Positions 62,406 through 64,000 of a stretch of DNA of 64,000 nt are shown piece by piece. Origin of the DNA: Flavobacteriaceae bacterium (GTDB lineage Bacteria > Bacteroidota > Bacteroidia > Flavobacteriales > Flavobacteriaceae). The DNA lies in assembly GCA_024743095.1 (NCBI GenBank), contig JANSXF010000008.1, positions 26,002 to 90,001 on the forward strand, written 5' to 3'. The notes beneath the pieces were generated by a model that was given only the letters and a program-made list of their open reading frames with translations, searched no databases and was not told where the DNA came from. A program made the translations under genes and the position numbers. How positions within the stretch are numbered: the first letter of the stretch is position 1; every line of letters begins with the position of its first letter.

Positions 62406-63950
62406 ATGAACACCAATTTTCAAGATTACAACCAACAGCAAAATTGGCTTTTTCCACCCAGCATAGAAGAACTGATCCCGCAGGACCATCCGGTGCGTGT
62501 GGTCAATGGGGTGATCGAACAACTTGACCTAGGGTTGCTCGTTGCAGAGTACAGCCGGGAGGGCAAACCGAGCTACCATCCCAAAATGATGCTCAAGGTA
62601 ATGGTCTATGCTTATATGGACAACACCTACTCCTCCAGGAAGATCGAAAAGGCCATGCGCGAGAACATCAATAATTATATGTGGCTGTCCGCCCGACAGG
62701 TAGCCGATCACAACACCATCGCCCGCTTCCGTAGCAAAAAACTCAAGACCATCTTCAAGGATATCTTCAAGCAGGTGGTACTGCTCCTGGCCGAGGAAGG
62801 ACTGGTCACCCTTAAGGAAGTCTTTACCGATGGCACCAAGATAGAGTCTATGGCAGGTCGGTACACCTTTGTATGGGGCAATGCCATCAAAACGCGCAGG
62901 GAGAAAATGTCAGAACAGCTGGAAGAGCTTTGGCAGTACGCCCAGAGCGTGGCCGATGAAGAGGACAAAGATCCAACACCACCGGACTTCACGAAAATGG
63001 ACAGGGAGAAAGTGGAAAGGACCGCCCAAAAGATCAATAAAATACTCAAGGGAACCCCCGGGGCCGGCAGCAAACAGAGGGCCAAAGCACGGTACATTGA
63101 AAAGCACTTTCCCGCCAATATAGAAAAGTACGAAGGGCAGGAAGCGCTACTGGCCGGGCGCAACAGTTACAGCAAGACCGATCCCGACGCCACCTTCATG
63201 CGGATGAAAGAGGACCATATGCAGAACGGGCAGCTCAAGCCCGGTTACAACGTACAGATCAGTTCCGAGTCACAGTTTATCATCCATTACAGTCTCCACC
63301 AGGCCACCAATGACATCCACACGCTCAAACCGCACCTGCAGACCTATGAATACCTTTACGGGGCACTCCCCGAAAACCTGACCGCCGATGCCGGCTACGG
63401 CAGTGAGCAGAACTATGGGTACCTTGAAAATGTGGGAATCGAGGGCTACGTGAAGTACAACACCTTTGACAAAGAGGAACAGACCTACAAATCCAAGAAA
63501 AAGAAAAATGGAAAGGACGATTTTAACAGAAATAACCTACACTATAATGCGGAAGGTGACTATTACGTATGCCCGATGGGACAGCATATGGAGCGAACAC
63601 ACGATCAGAAAAGGACCACCAAATCCGGTTACCGGCAAACAACCAGTATTTACCAGGCCAGGAACTGCCAGGGCTGCTCACTGCGCGGAATGTGCCATAA
63701 GTCAAAATACAACCGAAAAGTAGAGCGCAACCACCAACTGGAACGTCACAAAGAGGCCGTCAGGAAAAGGCTCACCAGCGAAGAGGGCATAGAAAGGAGA
63801 AAAAGACGGACCGCGGATGTGGAACCGGTGTTCGGTCATATCAAATCGAACCGTAACTTCAAACGATTTACCCATAAAGGAATCAAAAAGGTGGAATTGG
63901 AGTTCGGATTGCACGCATTGGCCCATAATATGCGCAAAAAAGCGGCATAG
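62406..63950 (+). CDS. IS1182-family DDE transposase
   Basis: A 514-residue transposase. The N-terminal DUF772-type DNA-binding region is clear (about 15-115, HPVRVVNGVI, YHPKMMLKVMVYAYMDNTYS, DHNTIARFR). The DDE triad can be placed at Asp142 (EVFTDGTKIES), Asp328 (LTADAGYGSE) and Glu473 (VEPVFGHIKSNRNFKRF). A cysteine cluster (Cys389, Cys421, Cys424, Cys430) lies between the second Asp and the Glu, typical of this family. The frame is intact, so the element may be active. Its composition is richer in G and C than the surrounding genes, a sign of transfer. Confidence 0.92.
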   Translation: MNTNFQDYNQQQNWLFPPSIEELIPQDHPVRVVNGVIEQLDLGLLVAEYSREGKPSYHPKMMLKVMVYAYMDNTYSSRKIEKAMRENINNYMWLSARQVADHNTIARFRSKKLKTIFKDIFKQVVLLLAEEGLVTLKEVFTDGTKIESMAGRYTFVWGNAIKTRREKMSEQLEELWQYAQSVADEEDKDPTPPDFTKMDREKVERTAQKINKILKGTPGAGSKQRAKARYIEKHFPANIEKYEGQEALLAGRNSYSKTDPDATFMRMKEDHMQNGQLKPGYNVQISSESQFIIHYSLHQATNDIHTLKPHLQTYEYLYGALPENLTADAGYGSEQNYGYLENVGIEGYVKYNTFDKEEQTYKSKKKKNGKDDFNRNNLHYNAEGDYYVCPMGQHMERTHDQKRTTKSGYRQTTSIYQARNCQGCSLRGMCHKSKYNRKVERNHQLERHKEAVRKRLTSEEGIERRKRRTADVEPVFGHIKSNRNFKRFTHKGIKKVELEFGLHALAHNMRKKAA

Positions 63951-64000
63951 GGCCACTTGGAAAATTTATCCCTTCACCAAAATAGGAAAATTAAGAGGTC

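Larger units (their letters stand above)
62341..64000 (+). mobile_element. IS1182-type insertion sequence (right end beyond window)
   Basis: One transposase gene, higher GC than its neighbours, with short inverted repeats ahead of it: atacagga/tcctgtat (62341-62373) and gtctg/cagac (62389-62403). The exact left end is not fixed; it may lie anywhere from about 62304 to 62389. No matching inverted repeat is found in the 50 bases after the transposase stop, so the right end is probably past base 64000. No target-site duplication can be checked. Confidence 0.6.

Noticed and set aside
62708..63163. 151-codon minus-strand open frame inside the transposase gene
   Set aside because: Shadow of the GC-richer transposase; no start context and no family pattern.
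1..64000. CRISPR arrays, prophage, toxin-antitoxin or restriction systems
   Set aside because: No regularly spaced direct repeats, no Cas, integrase, capsid or methylase-type proteins seen in any frame.

Overview
This window looks like a chromosomal segment of a marine-type Flavobacteriaceae bacterium (Bacteroidota). The closest genus feel is Muricauda/Flagellimonas, but that is an impression and was not tested. The evidence is the Bacteroidota promoter form (TTTG, about 19 bases, TAnnTTTG) before several genes, few Shine-Dalgarno sequences, and characteristic families: PorT, DUF5916, DUF2723, zinc metalloprotease with DUF5117-like layout, type I asparaginase, glycosylasparaginase, and surface proteins with PA14 and thrombospondin-3 repeats. 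Base composition is moderate throughout, except in the transposase at the right edge, which is visibly richer in GC.

Layout, left to right. 1-3.8 kb: 2-oxoglutarate dehydrogenase E1 (cut by the window start) and E2. 3.8-6.8 kb: a retropepsin-like protein, then a lipoprotein-tatD-ansA operon. 6.9-10.2 kb: tRNA-Ser(GGA), then exbB, a small membrane protein, two exbD genes and a porT-like outer-membrane protein. 10.1-13.7 kb: asnS-rpoN-membrane protein on the minus strand. 13.8-20.8 kb: an MMPL/RND exporter, then translation genes frr, pyrH, tsf, rpsB (with an unusual helix-hairpin-helix tail), rpsI and rplM. 21-23.6 kb: a large DUF5916 protein. 23.7-30.1 kb: a tyrosine/homogentisate degradation cluster (aminotransferase, flavin reductase, fumarylacetoacetase, homogentisate dioxygenase, 4-hydroxyphenylpyruvate dioxygenase) with a divergent MarR regulator and a good operator candidate. 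30-34 kb: small accessory genes, including a SET-domain protein and a decayed MFS transporter fragment. 34-43.2 kb: polA, glycosylasparaginase, cutC, a phosphoesterase, a divergent pair consisting of a secreted protein and a membrane-tethered putative regulator, and a thioredoxin-fold protein without its cysteines. 43.2-49.4 kb: DUF2723 membrane protein, tRNA-Gln(TTG), metalloprotease. 49.5-57.5 kb: YkgJ-type protein, a YwqG/DUF1963 pseudogene with one in-frame stop, carboxylesterase, adenylate/guanylate cyclase, and a large surface protein. 57.6-62.3 kb: rimP-nusA-infB with a terminator-like hairpin in its leader. 62.4-64 kb: an IS1182-type transposase running to the window edge.

How the parts work together. 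Much of the window is housekeeping: TCA cycle, ribosome and translation factors, and replication/repair. The clearest accessory pathway is tyrosine catabolism to fumarate and acetoacetate; the maleylacetoacetate isomerase step is not encoded nearby. The best candidates for something little described are the divergent pair at 40.1-42.8 kb, the hairpin in the rimP-nusA-infB leader, the S2 protein with a DNA/RNA-binding-like tail, and two genes whose TAnnTTTG box sits only four bases before the ATG (possible leaderless mRNAs). I found no CRISPR array, phage, or defence island.
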